Positions 34,207 to 44,131 of a stretch of DNA of 48,106 nucleotides are shown in pieces. Origin of the DNA: an uncultured Bacillota bacterium (GTDB lineage: Bacteria; Bacillota; Clostridia; Peptostreptococcales; Anaerovoracaceae). The DNA is taken from the NCBI GenBank assembly GCA_949284065.1, contig CASDUO010000018.1, forward strand, positions 1 to 48,106, written 5' to 3'. Both the position numbers and the translations under genes were made by a program. Under the pieces are notes generated by a model. That model was not told where the DNA came from. It ran no database searches and was given only the letters and a program-made list of their open reading frames with translations. Position 1 is the stretch's first letter; every line of letters begins with the position of its first letter.

Positions 34207-36172
34207 CTTGAAAGGAGTAGGCCTCAAAAGAGGACAACAGCTGGGTCGTCTGGGGATAGAAACCACAGAGGACCTGATTTTATATTTCCCGAGAAAATAC
34301 CAGGACAGAAGGACCGTCACTCCTTTGGACAGATTGGAGACAGGCAATAAAGCGCTGGTGAAAGCCAGGGTCCTTGCCGTGGATAAGTCAGGTCTTTACG
34401 GAAAGTGGGGCAAAAAAAGACTCAAACTGACAGTAACAGATGATACGGGGTTACTGGAGATAGTTTTTTTCAACGGTCAATATATCGCAAAAAACATACA
34501 TGCCGATGAAGAATACTATTTCTACGGTGAAATAAGCACATTCGGCAGCAGTCTGCAGATGGTCCATCCCGAGTTCACTAAAGAGGATATAATAGGGATA
34601 TTGCCCATATACCCTTTGACGGCAGGGCTCTCCCAGGCATTCATGAGGAACATAGTGAAAGAGGCTCTCGCTGTTTCCCTGCCGCTGGACGACTATATGC
34701 CAAAAGAGGTCATAAGGGAGAGCGGACTGGTGAGCCTTGATGAAGCAGTAAAGAACATACATTTTCCTGAGGATGAAAAAGATATAGAGAAGGCGACCAA
34801 AAGGCTCATATATGATGAGATGTATATACTGCAGTTGGGCCTTTCCATGATGAAGAGCAGATCCGGAGGTACAGGGGTGATGATGACGGCAAATGCGGAT
34901 CCATATATAGAGTCATTGGAATTCCCCTTTACCGGCGCTCAAAAAAGGGTTTGGAAAGAAATATCGGAAGATATGGATTCGGCCAGACATATGAACCGGC
35001 TCCTCCAGGGGGACGTGGGGTCCGGAAAGACCGTCATAGCGGAAACGGCCATGTTCAAAGCTGTGAAAAGCGGATATCAGGCTGTTTTGATGGCTCCCAC
35101 AGAGATATTGGCAGCTCAGCATCATCAGGGCATAGAGAAAAAATTCAGGAAGTTCGGCATAAACACAGTGCTTTTGGGAGGCAGGCTCTCTGCGGCGGAG
35201 AGAGCAGACACGTTGGAAAATATACGTACCGGAGAAGCCCGGTGCATCATAGGGACTCACGCTGTGCTGCAGCCTTCAGTAGAGTATGAGAATGTGGGAT
35301 TGGTGATAACAGATGAACAGCACCGTTTCGGAGTGGATCAGCGGGTACAGCTGTTCGCGAAGGGAAATAACCCCGATATCCTCACTATGACGGCGACTCC
35401 CATACCGAGGACATTGGCTGTAGTCTATTTTGGTGACATGGATGTTTCTGAACTGGATGAGATGCCGCCGGGCCGGCAAAAAATACTGACAAAGGCGGTC
35501 ACGGAAAAAAGCCGTAGCCAGGTCTACAGATTCGTTGAAGAGGAGATAGCAAAGGGGCGGCAGATATATGTGGTATGTCCCCTTATTGAAGGATCCGATG
35601 AGATCCCGGTCCGTTCGGCACAGGAGGTGTACGATGAGCTTTCAGGGAGATTGCCTGCCGTAGGTTTGCTCCACGGCGCCATGAACGGTGAGGAAAAAAG
35701 CGAGGTCATGAGCGCATTCGCTGCAAATGAGATAAAAGTGCTGGTATCCACCGTAGTTATAGAAGTGGGGATAAACGTGCCCAACGCCACGGTGATGGTG
35801 GTGGAAAATGCAGAGCGGTTCGGCCTTGCCCAGCTCCATCAGCTGCGGGGCAGAGTGGGACGAGGCAGGGAACAGTCCTACTGCCTGCTCATACTGGGCA
35901 GTACCGGAGAGATAGCTGTCGAGAGAGCCAGGACCATGGTCGAGAGCACCGATGGTTTCTATATAGCGGAAAGAGATCTGGCCCTGCGGGGTCCGGGAGA
36001 AATATTCGGGAACAGACAGCACGGACTTCCCGATCTGAGGCTGGCGGATATTTCGAAGAACATAGATCTCGTAAAACCTATACAGAAGCAGATAGCGTCG
36101 GGATATGTGAATGAGGAACTTTTAAGGAGAGTGAAGAAGCTTTTCGGAGAGAATGGAGAGTTGAAACTCTGA
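34184..36172 (+). CDS. recG: ATP-dependent DNA helicase RecG
   Basis: RecG reverses stalled replication forks. The 662-residue protein has an N-terminal wedge/OB domain (about 1-160) and two helicase domains with Walker A GDVGSGKTVIAE, DEQH box ITDEQHRFG, MTATPIPRT and the motif VI region RGRVGRG, then a TRG-like C-terminal motif. The length is standard. The ATG lies 23 bases inside the end of the Asp23-like gene. Confidence 0.96.
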   Translation: MTIRNVCDLKGVGLKRGQQLGRLGIETTEDLILYFPRKYQDRRTVTPLDRLETGNKALVKARVLAVDKSGLYGKWGKKRLKLTVTDDTGLLEIVFFNGQYIAKNIHADEEYYFYGEISTFGSSLQMVHPEFTKEDIIGILPIYPLTAGLSQAFMRNIVKEALAVSLPLDDYMPKEVIRESGLVSLDEAVKNIHFPEDEKDIEKATKRLIYDEMYILQLGLSMMKSRSGGTGVMMTANADPYIESLEFPFTGAQKRVWKEISEDMDSARHMNRLLQGDVGSGKTVIAETAMFKAVKSGYQAVLMAPTEILAAQHHQGIEKKFRKFGINTVLLGGRLSAAERADTLENIRTGEARCIIGTHAVLQPSVEYENVGLVITDEQHRFGVDQRVQLFAKGNNPDILTMTATPIPRTLAVVYFGDMDVSELDEMPPGRQKILTKAVTEKSRSQVYRFVEEEIAKGRQIYVVCPLIEGSDEIPVRSAQEVYDELSGRLPAVGLLHGAMNGEEKSEVMSAFAANEIKVLVSTVVIEVGINVPNATVMVVENAERFGLAQLHQLRGRVGRGREQSYCLLILGSTGEIAVERARTMVESTDGFYIAERDLALRGPGEIFGNRQHGLPDLRLADISKNIDLVKPIQKQIASGYVNEELLRRVKKLFGENGELKL

Positions 36173-36197
36173 TGAGGAAAATGAAAGGAAAGATCAA

Positions 36198-36734
36198 ATG
36201 CGTATAATCGCCGGAGAAAACAGGGGAAGAAGGCTTGAGGCACCTTTGGACAGGACCATGAGACCTACATCGGACAAAGTAAAGGAGGCAATGTTCAGCA
36301 TACTGGCGCCTGAAATATATGATGCCGAGGTCTGCGACCTTTTCAGCGGTACCGGCAGCCTGGGTCTTGAAGCCTTGAGCCGCGGTGCAAAACACTGCTA
36401 CTTCGGTGATGTTTCAAGAGAAAGTATAAGGATAACGGAAGAGAACATAGAAAGGTGTAAAAGTAAAGAGAGATCCACAGTGATATTCGGGGATTACAGG
36501 AGAGTCCTCGACAGGATAAAGGATCCTGTGGATATTTTCATACTGGATCCGCCCTATGAGGCCGGATTGGTGACCTGCGCCATGGAAGTCATAAGTGAGG
36601 AAAAACTGTTGGCAGAAGGCGGAACAATAGTGGCGGAACATCACAAACGGGAGGAGCTGCCTGAGGAGCTTTCCGGGTTCAGAAGAGTAAAGGAAAAAAA
36701 ATACGGCACAGTTGTATTGTCCTTTTACATGTGA
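36198..36734 (+). CDS. rsmD: 16S rRNA (guanine-966-N2)-methyltransferase
   Basis: RsmD makes m2G966 in 16S rRNA. The 178-residue protein opens MRIIAGENRGRRLEAP, with RPTSDKVKEAMFSIL, the SAM-binding FSGTGSLGLEALSRGA and the catalytic DPPY in FILDPPYEAG. It overlaps the upstream reach of coaD; the rsmD-coaD pair is a standard bacterial order. Confidence 0.95.
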   Translation: MRIIAGENRGRRLEAPLDRTMRPTSDKVKEAMFSILAPEIYDAEVCDLFSGTGSLGLEALSRGAKHCYFGDVSRESIRITEENIERCKSKERSTVIFGDYRRVLDRIKDPVDIFILDPPYEAGLVTCAMEVISEEKLLAEGGTIVAEHHKREELPEELSGFRRVKEKKYGTVVLSFYM

Positions 36735-36778
36735 TAAACTTTCCACAAGGTAAAGACTTGATGATGGAGGCATTGCAG

Positions 36779-37261
36779 ATGAAAAAAGCCCTTTATGCGG
36801 GTTCTTTCGATCCGTTGACCTGCGGACACCTGAACCTCATCAAAAGAGCTGCAAAGATATGTGATGAACTGGTGGTGGGCGTCATAGACAATCCCAGCAA
36901 AAATCATATGTTCACCGCAGGAGAGAGAGTTGAGATGATAGGCAGGTGCATATCGCGCCTGGAGAATGTTTCTGTAGATTCATTCAACGGACTTTTGGCG
37001 GACTATGTCAATGAGAATGAATTCAACATGGTGGTCAGGGGACTCAGAGGGAATACCGATTTCGAATATGAGATACAGATGGCGCAGATGAACGCCCGTC
37101 TGTATCAGGAAAGAGTGGAGACGGTGTTCCTTATGACGAATCCACAGTTTTCCTTTGTGAGTTCCAGCATGGCAAAGGAAGTTTTCCTTTACGGCGGAGA
37201 CATCAAAGGAGTGGTTCCTGATGAGATCCTGGAAAGCATGGAGAAGAAGTTCAGCAAGTAG
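36779..37261 (+). CDS. coaD: Phosphopantetheine adenylyltransferase
   Basis: CoaD makes dephospho-CoA from phosphopantetheine and ATP. The product is the standard 160 residues with the nucleotidyltransferase motif AGSFDPLTCGHLNLI (TxGH), RGLRGNTDFEYE and the second motif VSSSMAKEV. Start at MKKALYAGSF with GGAGG nine bases upstream. Confidence 0.95.
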   Translation: MKKALYAGSFDPLTCGHLNLIKRAAKICDELVVGVIDNPSKNHMFTAGERVEMIGRCISRLENVSVDSFNGLLADYVNENEFNMVVRGLRGNTDFEYEIQMAQMNARLYQERVETVFLMTNPQFSFVSSSMAKEVFLYGGDIKGVVPDEILESMEKKFSK

Positions 37262-37276
37262 GAGGTTGCAAGGAAA

Positions 37277-37894
37277 ATGAAAGTATTGGACCTGTTGAAG
37301 GAAATAGAGGATATAATGAGTGAGGCGTCCACAGTGCCCCTTACAGGCAAGGTGATGGTTGATGGCGAGGAGATCATAGAGATACTCAAGGAGATCAGAG
37401 ATGAGCTGCCTGAGGAGATACAGCAGGCTCAGTGGATAAAGAACGAGCGTGACAGGATACTGGGAGATGCCAAGGTAGAGTATGACACGATAATAAAGAC
37501 GGCCACAGACCGCGCCGAGGAGCTCGTTGAGAACGATGACATAATGGTGAGAGCCAAGGAAAGAGCCGAGGATCTCATGAATGTTACTGAAGAGAACATC
37601 AAACAGCTCAAAATGAGCACCTACGATTATGTGGACGGCATATTGTTCGATTTCCAGGAAAAAATGGCGGAACTGAACAATGTATATTTTACCGATATGT
37701 TCAACAATCTCGAGATCACATTCAGGGAGATCGGTGAGACCCTTGTGGCAAACAGAGAAGAGATAAAGGAAATGGCATACAGGACTTCCATGAACCTCGA
37801 TGCGAAGGAAGAGAAAGAAAGAGAGCCCGTCCGTGAGGATAGTGATTATGATGATGACGATTATGAGTTCGACGGATATGAGGAAGACAGATAA
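37277..37894 (+). CDS. Coiled-coil protein, ATPase-stator-like, unknown role
   Basis: A 205-residue, highly acidic, helical protein. Residues about 40-165 form a continuous coiled coil with the look of ATP-synthase b/E-type stators (ERDRILGDAKVEYDTIIKTATDRAEELV). The tail from about 180 is nearly all Asp, Glu and Tyr. Homologues of this kind follow coaD in many Clostridia, where they are annotated only as hypothetical or ATPase. Spacing to coaD is 15 bases. Confidence 0.65.
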   Translation: MKVLDLLKEIEDIMSEASTVPLTGKVMVDGEEIIEILKEIRDELPEEIQQAQWIKNERDRILGDAKVEYDTIIKTATDRAEELVENDDIMVRAKERAEDLMNVTEENIKQLKMSTYDYVDGILFDFQEKMAELNNVYFTDMFNNLEITFREIGETLVANREEIKEMAYRTSMNLDAKEEKEREPVREDSDYDDDDYEFDGYEEDR

Positions 37895-37953
37895 ACGGAT
37901 CATCCGTTTGGACCATGTACCCGGCGCAAGCGGCGCCGTATGAGGAAAAAACA

Positions 37954-39180
37954 GTGAGAGTACTGGGAATAGTGGCGGAATACAATCCTTTTACAAACGG
38001 CCATGCTTATCATTTGCGGGAATCACGCAGATTAAGCCGGGCCGATTTTGTTGTGGCTGTCATGAGCGGAGATTTCACACAGCGTGGAGAACCGGCTATT
38101 TTGGACAAGTGGACAAGGGCGGAAATGGCCCTGAGATCCGGTGTGGACCTGGTGATAGAGCTGCCCGTGGCCTTTGCGGTGAACAGTGCGGAACACTTCG
38201 CAAAAGGAGCAGTCGGCATATTGGAGGCCCTGGGCGTGGTGGACTCCATCTCTTTCGGGAGCGAAAGCGGCGATTTGGATGACTTGAGAGAGGCGGCTGA
38301 TATCATGGATCCGGGAAATGAAGCTTTCGAGGCCGGTCTTAAAGAGGGATTGGATAAAGGGCTGTCATACGGTGCGGCGTCGGAATACGCCCTTGCATCT
38401 GTCATAGGGAAGGAAAAAGCGACGATATTGGCAAATCCCAACAACATACTCGCAGTGGAATACCTTAAAGCCGTAAAAACCATGATTCCCTATACCGTCA
38501 AAAGGGCAGGGTCGGGTTATCTCGACCCTGATAAGAAAACCGATGAGTCCAATGGAGATCGTAAAGAAAGCACCGATGAGACTGCAGAATTGATCTCTGC
38601 CATGGGAGTGAGGAACAGGATCTTCGGCGGAGAAGGGGATTTCAGGGCCTTCATGCCGAAAGAGGCCGGAGATATAATGGCGGAAAACATCCAGATAGCA
38701 GTGAGCGCAGATGACGATACCTTCTTCGGGCTGGTAAGGTCAGCGGTCCTTTCCCGCAGTGAGGATGAACTGAAGGACATATACGGTATGGAAGAAGGAA
38801 TAGAGAACCGCATAGTCAGGGAAGTCAGAAGGAATGACAGTTACGAAAAATTCACGGAAATGATAAGGTCACGGAGATTTCCCATGTCCAGGGTCCAGAG
38901 GTTGCTTGTGAACTGCCTGCTTGGGAGAAAAAAAGATGAGGTTTACAATAAAACAAATTATGCCAGAATCCTCGGCTTCACCGGAAGGGGTTCGGAGCTT
39001 TTACGTGTGATGCAAAAAGGGGCAGGATCCCATATAGAGATAGTGACGAATATGAACAAGTTTAGGGACGAGACGGGAGCACTCCGGTTGGATATAAGGG
39101 CCAACGATATATACAACATAATCTCGGGCAGAGATCTCTATCTCGATTCCGATTTTGTGAGGAAACCTGTGATGGTGTGA
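37954..39180 (+). CDS. tmcAL: tRNA(Met) cytidine acetate ligase TmcAL
   Basis: TmcAL (YlbM) activates acetate with ATP and forms N4-acetylcytidine at the wobble base of elongator tRNA-Met. The 408-residue product has the HIGH-like nucleotidyltransferase start VLGIVAEYNPFTNGHAYHL and the family SGDFTQRGEPAILDKW. I chose the GTG at 37954 (family start, GAGG at about seven bases) rather than the ATG at 37915. The next gene, acetate kinase, handles the same substrate. Confidence 0.92.
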   Translation: MRVLGIVAEYNPFTNGHAYHLRESRRLSRADFVVAVMSGDFTQRGEPAILDKWTRAEMALRSGVDLVIELPVAFAVNSAEHFAKGAVGILEALGVVDSISFGSESGDLDDLREAADIMDPGNEAFEAGLKEGLDKGLSYGAASEYALASVIGKEKATILANPNNILAVEYLKAVKTMIPYTVKRAGSGYLDPDKKTDESNGDRKESTDETAELISAMGVRNRIFGGEGDFRAFMPKEAGDIMAENIQIAVSADDDTFFGLVRSAVLSRSEDELKDIYGMEEGIENRIVREVRRNDSYEKFTEMIRSRRFPMSRVQRLLVNCLLGRKKDEVYNKTNYARILGFTGRGSELLRVMQKGAGSHIEIVTNMNKFRDETGALRLDIRANDIYNIISGRDLYLDSDFVRKPVMV

Positions 39181-39274
39181 ACATTTGGATCGAATGATTT
39201 TCCGGGCCCTGGGATACGTTAAAAAAATATCAACGAATAAGGGTGAAAATAGGAACAGAACCCGGTAAAACTCC

Positions 39275-39303
39275 TTGAAAATCAAGGGGTTTGGGAGTAT
39301 AAT
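39275..39303 (+). promoter_or_regulatory. Sigma-A promoter of ackA
   Basis: TTGAAA (39275-39280), 17 bases, TATAAT (39298-39303), about 50 bases before the ATG. Confidence 0.75.
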
Positions 39304-39352
39304 CAATATGCTGTTCAGTGAATGGAAAACTAATATTATGGAGGGAAAATCT

Positions 39353-40564
39353 ATGAAAATACTGGTAATAAACTGCGGCAGTTCCTCTCTGAAATATCAG
39401 ATACTTGATATGGATGGAGACAACCTTATGGCAAAGGGCCTTGTGGAAAGGATCGGAATGGAAGGATCGGTGATCACTCACAAGAGACTGGGAAACGATG
39501 CGTGGGTCAACGAAGTGCCGATGAATGACCACAAAGAGGCTATAAAGCAAGTACTGGATGCTCTTACCGATCCCACACACGGTGTGGTGAAGTCCATGGA
39601 AGAGATAGATGCCGTAGGACACAGGGTAGTCCATGCAGGCGAGAAATATGCGTCATCTGTGCTCATCACAGAAGATGTCATGAAGGCATTGGAAGAATGT
39701 GTAGAACTGGCGCCGCTCCACAATCCGCCTAACCTTATCGGTATAAAGGCCTGTCAGGAACTTATGCCCGGCACTCCCATGGTAGGCGTGTTCGATACTG
39801 CATTTCATCAGACTATGCCTCCGGAATCATACATATATGCCATACCTTACAAGTATTATGAAAAATATGGTATCCGAAGGTACGGATTCCACGGGACTTC
39901 CCATAAATATGTGGCAGAAAGAGCTTCCGAGATGCTCAACTGCAATTTAGACGATCTCAAACTCATAACATGTCATCTGGGCAACGGTGCTTCGGTATCT
40001 GCCATCAAGAGAGGGAAATGTGTTGACACATCGATGGGATTCACTCCTTTGGAAGGTCTTGTAATGGGTACTCGTTCCGGAGATATAGACCCGGCCATAA
40101 TCACATATATACGTAAAAAAGAGAATCTGCCTTCAGGTGCAGTGAACGAAATATTGAACAAAGAGTCCGGTGTGCTGGGTATATCGGGAGTTTCAAGTGA
40201 TTTCAGAGACATAGAAGCTGCCGCTGAGGAAGGCAATGAGAGAGCTCAGCTGGCCCTGAAAGTCTTCGTACATAAAGTAAGGTTCTACATAGGTGCATAT
40301 ATAGCCGAGATGAACGGTGTCGACGCCATCGTGTTCACAGCCGGAGTGGGAGAGAACGCACCCAACATGCGTGACCTTATCTGTCACGATCTGGGCAACC
40401 TGGGCATAAAGATAGACCTTGTAAAGAACAAGGTGAGAGGAAAAGAAACCATCATTTCCAGAGATGACTCTCCCGTCAAGATACTGCTCATACCTACCAA
40501 TGAGGAATATATGATAGCGAGAGACACCGAAGAACTGGTGGAAAAGCTCAAGGTAAAGAAATAA
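39353..40564 (+). CDS. ackA: Acetate kinase
   Basis: AckA makes ATP from acetyl phosphate in fermentation. The 403-residue product has the ASKHA motifs [26 protein letters not shown] and [12 protein letters not shown]. The start at MKILVINCG has GGAGG upstream. A partner phosphotransacetylase gene is not in the window. Confidence 0.97.
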   Translation: MKILVINCGSSSLKYQILDMDGDNLMAKGLVERIGMEGSVITHKRLGNDAWVNEVPMNDHKEAIKQVLDALTDPTHGVVKSMEEIDAVGHRVVHAGEKYASSVLITEDVMKALEECVELAPLHNPPNLIGIKACQELMPGTPMVGVFDTAFHQTMPPESYIYAIPYKYYEKYGIRRYGFHGTSHKYVAERASEMLNCNLDDLKLITCHLGNGASVSAIKRGKCVDTSMGFTPLEGLVMGTRSGDIDPAIITYIRKKENLPSGAVNEILNKESGVLGISGVSSDFRDIEAAAEEGNERAQLALKVFVHKVRFYIGAYIAEMNGVDAIVFTAGVGENAPNMRDLICHDLGNLGIKIDLVKNKVRGKETIISRDDSPVKILLIPTNEEYMIARDTEELVEKLKVKK

Positions 40565-40567
40565 ATG

Positions 40568-40597
40568 TTGACAACAACGAGATTTTAAGAGTATAAT
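40568..40597 (+). promoter_or_regulatory. Sigma-A promoter of rpmF
   Basis: TTGACA (40568-40573, perfect), 18 bases, TATAAT (40592-40597), immediately after the ackA stop codon. Confidence 0.75.
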
Positions 40598-40637
40598 CAG
40601 AGCGTTGTATTGAAATTCGGACGAAGGAGGTGTGAAA

Positions 40638-40817
40638 ATGGCAGTACCGAAGAGGAAAACTTCAAAGGCCAGAAGGGACAAAAGAAGGTCCCCCAACATG
40701 AAGATGAAAGCTCCCGGACTAAGTGAATGTCCTCAGTGCCACGAGCCTAAGCTTCCCCACAGAGTATGTCCAAATTGCAACTATTATGACGGCAAGGATA
40801 TTCTGGCAGACAGATAA
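40638..40817 (+). CDS. rpmF: Ribosomal protein L32
   Basis: A 59-residue large-subunit protein, [18 protein letters not shown], with the zinc-binding pairs CPQC and CPNC. The GGAGGTG ribosome site is near perfect. In Firmicutes rpmF is usually preceded by the DUF177 gene yceD; here ackA precedes it directly. Confidence 0.96.
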   Translation: MAVPKRKTSKARRDKRRSPNMKMKAPGLSECPQCHEPKLPHRVCPNCNYYDGKDILADR

Positions 40818-40830
40818 AGAGAGATATAAA

Positions 40831-40855
40831 GACGCAGCCTATGCTGCGTCTTTTT
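40831..40855 (+). terminator. Intrinsic terminator of rpmF
   Basis: GACGCAGC - CTAT - GCTGCGTC followed by TTTTT. Confidence 0.85.
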
Positions 40856-40876
40856 ATGAAATACACGCTTTTTCTG

Positions 40877-40902
40877 AAAAAACAGGGGCTGAGAGCCCCT
40901 GT
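40877..40902 (-). terminator. Intrinsic terminator of asd
   Basis: ACAGGGGCT - 3 bases - AGCCCCTGT (40882-40902), followed on the minus strand by TTTTTTCAG. Confidence 0.8.
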
Positions 40903-40939
40903 ATATATGTCTGGAATATTTTAGATTCGATGCTGCGGA

Positions 40940-41932
40940 TCATTTTATGAGCAGTTCTGCGATCTGTACAGTATTGGTGGCGGCGCCTTTTCTGATATTG
41001 TCTGCCACGCACCAGAGGTTGATGCCGTTTTCCACAGTATCGTCCCGTCTGATCCTGCCTACATACACCGGATCGGTGCCGGCTGCAGACCGGGCAAGGG
41101 GGTACACATTGTTCGCGGGATCGTCCTGGAGGATCACTCCGGGAGAGGAGGCCATAAGATCTCTTATATCTTCGATCTCAAAAGGTTTTTCTGTCTCTAT
41201 GTTTATGGACTCCGAATGAGAATCGAATACGGGCACCCTTACAGTGGTAGCGGTGACTTTGATGTTTTCATCACCCAGGATCTTTTTAGTCTCGTTTATC
41301 ATCTTCATCTCTTCTTTGGTGTAGCCGTTATCTATGAAAACGTCTATGTGGGGAAGGCAGTTGCCGCAGATGGGATGAGGATATGCGTTGGTGGTATCGT
41401 TGCCCTCCATGCCGTTCTTCAGGTCGCTGATGCCCTTCACTCCGGAACCGGAAACGGCCTGATAAGTGGAATATATCACCCTTTTGATGCCGTATTTGTC
41501 ATATATGGGCTTCAGGACCACCATGGCCTGTATGGTGGAACAGTTGGGGTTGGCGATTATGCCTTTGTTCCATTCCACGTCTCCGGGATTGACCTCGGGG
41601 ACCACCAGAGGTACGGAAGGATCCATCCTCCACTGGGAGCTGTTGTCCACTACGGTCACACCGTGTTCGGCCGCAATGGGAGCGAATTTTGCTGAAACGC
41701 TGCCTCCTGCAGAGAACAGGGCGATATCGATGTCTTTATCGAAGGAATGCTCGTTGAGCTCCTCCACTATATAATCCTTACCCTTGAATGTAACGGTCTT
41801 GCCTGCGGATTTTGCAGACGCCATTATGTAGAGGTTTTCAAAGGGGAAGTCCCTTTCTTCCAAAACTTTGAGGAAAGTTGTCCCAACGACTCCTGTAGCG
41901 CCTACAACTGCAAGATTTGGTTTTTTGTTCAT
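40940..41932 (-). CDS. asd: Aspartate-semialdehyde dehydrogenase
   Basis: Asd reduces aspartyl phosphate to the semialdehyde, for lysine/DAP, threonine and methionine. The 330-residue protein has the NADP motif VVGATGVVGTTFLKVL, catalytic Cys in ANPNCSTIQ, and GSGVKGISDL. Start at MNKKPNLAVV with AGGAGG upstream; an upstream open frame overlaps the neighbouring gene remnant. It lies at the end of a three-gene minus cluster with a DapF-like epimerase. Confidence 0.95.
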   Translation of the reverse strand: MNKKPNLAVVGATGVVGTTFLKVLEERDFPFENLYIMASAKSAGKTVTFKGKDYIVEELNEHSFDKDIDIALFSAGGSVSAKFAPIAAEHGVTVVDNSSQWRMDPSVPLVVPEVNPGDVEWNKGIIANPNCSTIQAMVVLKPIYDKYGIKRVIYSTYQAVSGSGVKGISDLKNGMEGNDTTNAYPHPICGNCLPHIDVFIDNGYTKEEMKMINETKKILGDENIKVTATTVRVPVFDSHSESINIETEKPFEIEDIRDLMASSPGVILQDDPANNVYPLARSAAGTDPVYVGRIRRDDTVENGINLWCVADNIRKGAATNTVQIAELLIK

Positions 41933-41987
41933 TTTTCTTTCCTCCTTTTGTACGTTATGATTTTGAAAAAACTCGTGGATTACTATA

Positions 41988-43058
41988 TCACTTTTCACGC
42001 GAAGTGTCTATTACTTCAGGTTTTCCGGATTGAGGCCCTGAAGTTCGGGGATGACGAATATCCCGTCTTTTCTGATGAGCGTGCACCGAGGATTCGTTGC
42101 CGTTGAAGGCATCCTCATAGGCATTTCCCGGCGTGAGATGGAAGCTGCCGCATATCTTTTCGTCAAACAGGATGTCCTTCATGGGGTGGAGTATGTAGGG
42201 ATTCACTCCCAGGGCGAACTCTCCGAAATATCTGGCGCCGGGATCGGTGTCCAGGAGTTCGTTGATGCGGTCATCATCGTTGGCAGTAGCCTTTACTATT
42301 TTTCCGTCCTTTATTTCGAATACGATATTCTCATAGGTGAAACCCTGTTCCTCCGAAGGGGTGTTGTAAGATATGATGCCGTTCATGGAGTCTTTTACGG
42401 GGGCAGAATACACCTCTCCGTCGGGGATGTTCCTCTCTCCGTCACACTTTACGGCAGGTATGCCCTTGATGGAGAATGTCAGGTCGGTGCCGGGTCCCTT
42501 GATATGCACTTTGTCTGTTTTCGTCATCAGTTCCACAAGGGGATCCATGGCTTTGCTCATTTTGCTGTAGTCCAGGGTGCACACGTCGAAATAGTGATCC
42601 TCGAAAGCTTCCAGGCTGGTGTTGGCCAGCTGGGCCATGGAAGGATTGGGATAACGGAGGACGACCCATTTGGTGTGATTCACACGATAGTTGAGGACGG
42701 GATAAAGGGTCTTGTTGTATAAGTTCAGCTTTTCGGCAGGCACATCTGCAAGCTCTGCGGAATTTTCCCCGCCTCTTACTGCTATGTAGCAGTCCATGCC
42801 CTTCATTTGGGCGAGCTGTATCTCGTTGGAAAAGGCAATCTGCTCCTCAGTGCAGCCGAGAAGTATCTCCCTGTTCACGAAGGAGTCCCTTATTTCAGCA
42901 TAAGGAAGACCTCCGGCTGTATAGACGTCTTTTATGAGCTGTTTCACCAGAGGCCTGACTGCCTGTCCCTCATAGTTTATGAGGACCTTTTCACCTTTCT
43001 GCACGTTGCAGGAATAGGATACGAGTAGTTTGGATAATTTTCTGATTCTGTCGTCCAT
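41988..43058 (-). pseudogene. M29-family aminopeptidase, frameshifted by a C-terminal deletion
   Basis: The first 326 codons encode a good M29 metallo-aminopeptidase, with metal ligands at Glu 215, Glu 280, His 307, Tyr 314 and His 326 (ESSVH). After VH the frame reads AHQKRRDIRHPRTSG to a stop at 41988. A one-base shift gives the family's natural ending, LIRKDGIFVIPELQG..., with a stop at 42001-42003. Some 20 residues normally between (including the Asp of the HWD ligand pair) are missing. A deletion of non-multiple-of-three length near 42080 has occurred, so the enzyme is probably inactive. Confidence 0.8.
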
Positions 43059-43122
43059 TTTTCTTCCTTTCTTTGTATCGCTGTTTATGTTTATCTCTTT
43101 ATAATTGATTAAATCGTCCGGA

Positions 43123-43947
43123 TCATAGGGTAACAGTGAAGGCAGATCCTATGTCCACATCGCCTTCTATGGTGGCGGATGTGATTATGCCGCCGACCTT
43201 CGTTACTGTAGAGGAAACAGTCCCTCCCGGCTGAGAAAGAGTGTAGGTGTACATAGCATCGCCGGAGCGTTCGTTCAATGCTAGGACCGAGGCTGCCGCT
43301 ACTGTTCCGGAGCCGCAGCTGCCCTCACGGTATGTGCTGTCCACTTCCCGGACATAGACTATGGGTATCATGGAGTTTTCTTCCATGTTGCAGAACATGA
43401 CGCCTACGGCATCTGTGTCGGTTTCTTTGATGAGGATGTCTTTTATCATGGTGAAGATATCGTCATCATCGGGCATGTCGAAAAGGACAGCGTGAGTTAT
43501 GCCTTCCATGGTGACTATATGTATATGCGTGTCCAAAGCGATACCGAACCGGCCTGCGCTGTATCTTTCCACGGACACAGGGTAGGGCAGAGTCACAGAC
43601 GCATAGCCGGTATCTGTGTTTGCCCTTGCCGAAAGAATGCCTTTGAAACCGCTTACATGGAGCTTGCAGATAAAACTGTTTCCGTCTTTCCTTTTGATGA
43701 CCGAGTTGCGGGCAAGGTACAGAGCGTAGCTTCTGGAAGCGTTGCCACAAAATTCCAGACCGCACATATCCATCTTGCCGTCGGCATCATCAGGTTTAGG
43801 GCAGACGAAAGCCACCTGTTCTATGTCAAGGTCGTTTTTTTCCAAAAGAGCCTTTCCGATCCTTGGATACATTTCCCGCCGGAAAGGGGTCTGTACGAAT
43901 GCGGTCCTGTTTCCTGCCGCATCTGCGATGAATATCTTTATGTCCAT
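43123..43947 (-). CDS. DapF-like PLP-independent amino-acid epimerase
   Basis: A 274-residue protein of the DapF fold with both catalytic Cys in place: Cys 67 in LEFCGNASRS and Cys 211 in EGSCGSGTVAA. The surroundings differ from standard DapF (NCGNGxR), and it could be another member such as a CntK-like histidine racemase or a broad amino-acid racemase. With asd two genes down, a diaminopimelate role is possible but not shown. Confidence 0.75.
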   Translation of the reverse strand: MDIKIFIADAAGNRTAFVQTPFRREMYPRIGKALLEKNDLDIEQVAFVCPKPDDADGKMDMCGLEFCGNASRSYALYLARNSVIKRKDGNSFICKLHVSGFKGILSARANTDTGYASVTLPYPVSVERYSAGRFGIALDTHIHIVTMEGITHAVLFDMPDDDDIFTMIKDILIKETDTDAVGVMFCNMEENSMIPIVYVREVDSTYREGSCGSGTVAAASVLALNERSGDAMYTYTLSQPGGTVSSTVTKVGGIITSATIEGDVDIGSAFTVTL

Positions 43948-44086
43948 ATGGGTCCCGCCTTATCGTTCATATCGTTGTCTTATCATTCTACCACAAAAAT
44001 CGGATCCAGGGACGGTGCAAAAGCCGGAATGTTGGTTAGCGTTATTTTGAATAATAAAGGTTTTGAGATTTCGGAAAATCCATTCG

Positions 44087-44115
44087 TTGATACGGGCCCG
44101 TGCTTGTGGTATAAT
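44087..44115 (+). promoter_or_regulatory. Sigma-A promoter of tRNA-Ser
   Basis: TTGATA (44087-44092), 17 bases, TATAAT (44110-44115), 16 bases before the tRNA. Confidence 0.75.
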
Positions 44116-44131
44116 CGTGCCGATGTGCTTT

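Noticed and set aside
36980..37903. 307-codon minus-strand frame opposite coaD and the coiled-coil gene
   Set aside because: Its residues are the antisense of acidic codons; no ribosome site; overlaps two well-supported genes.
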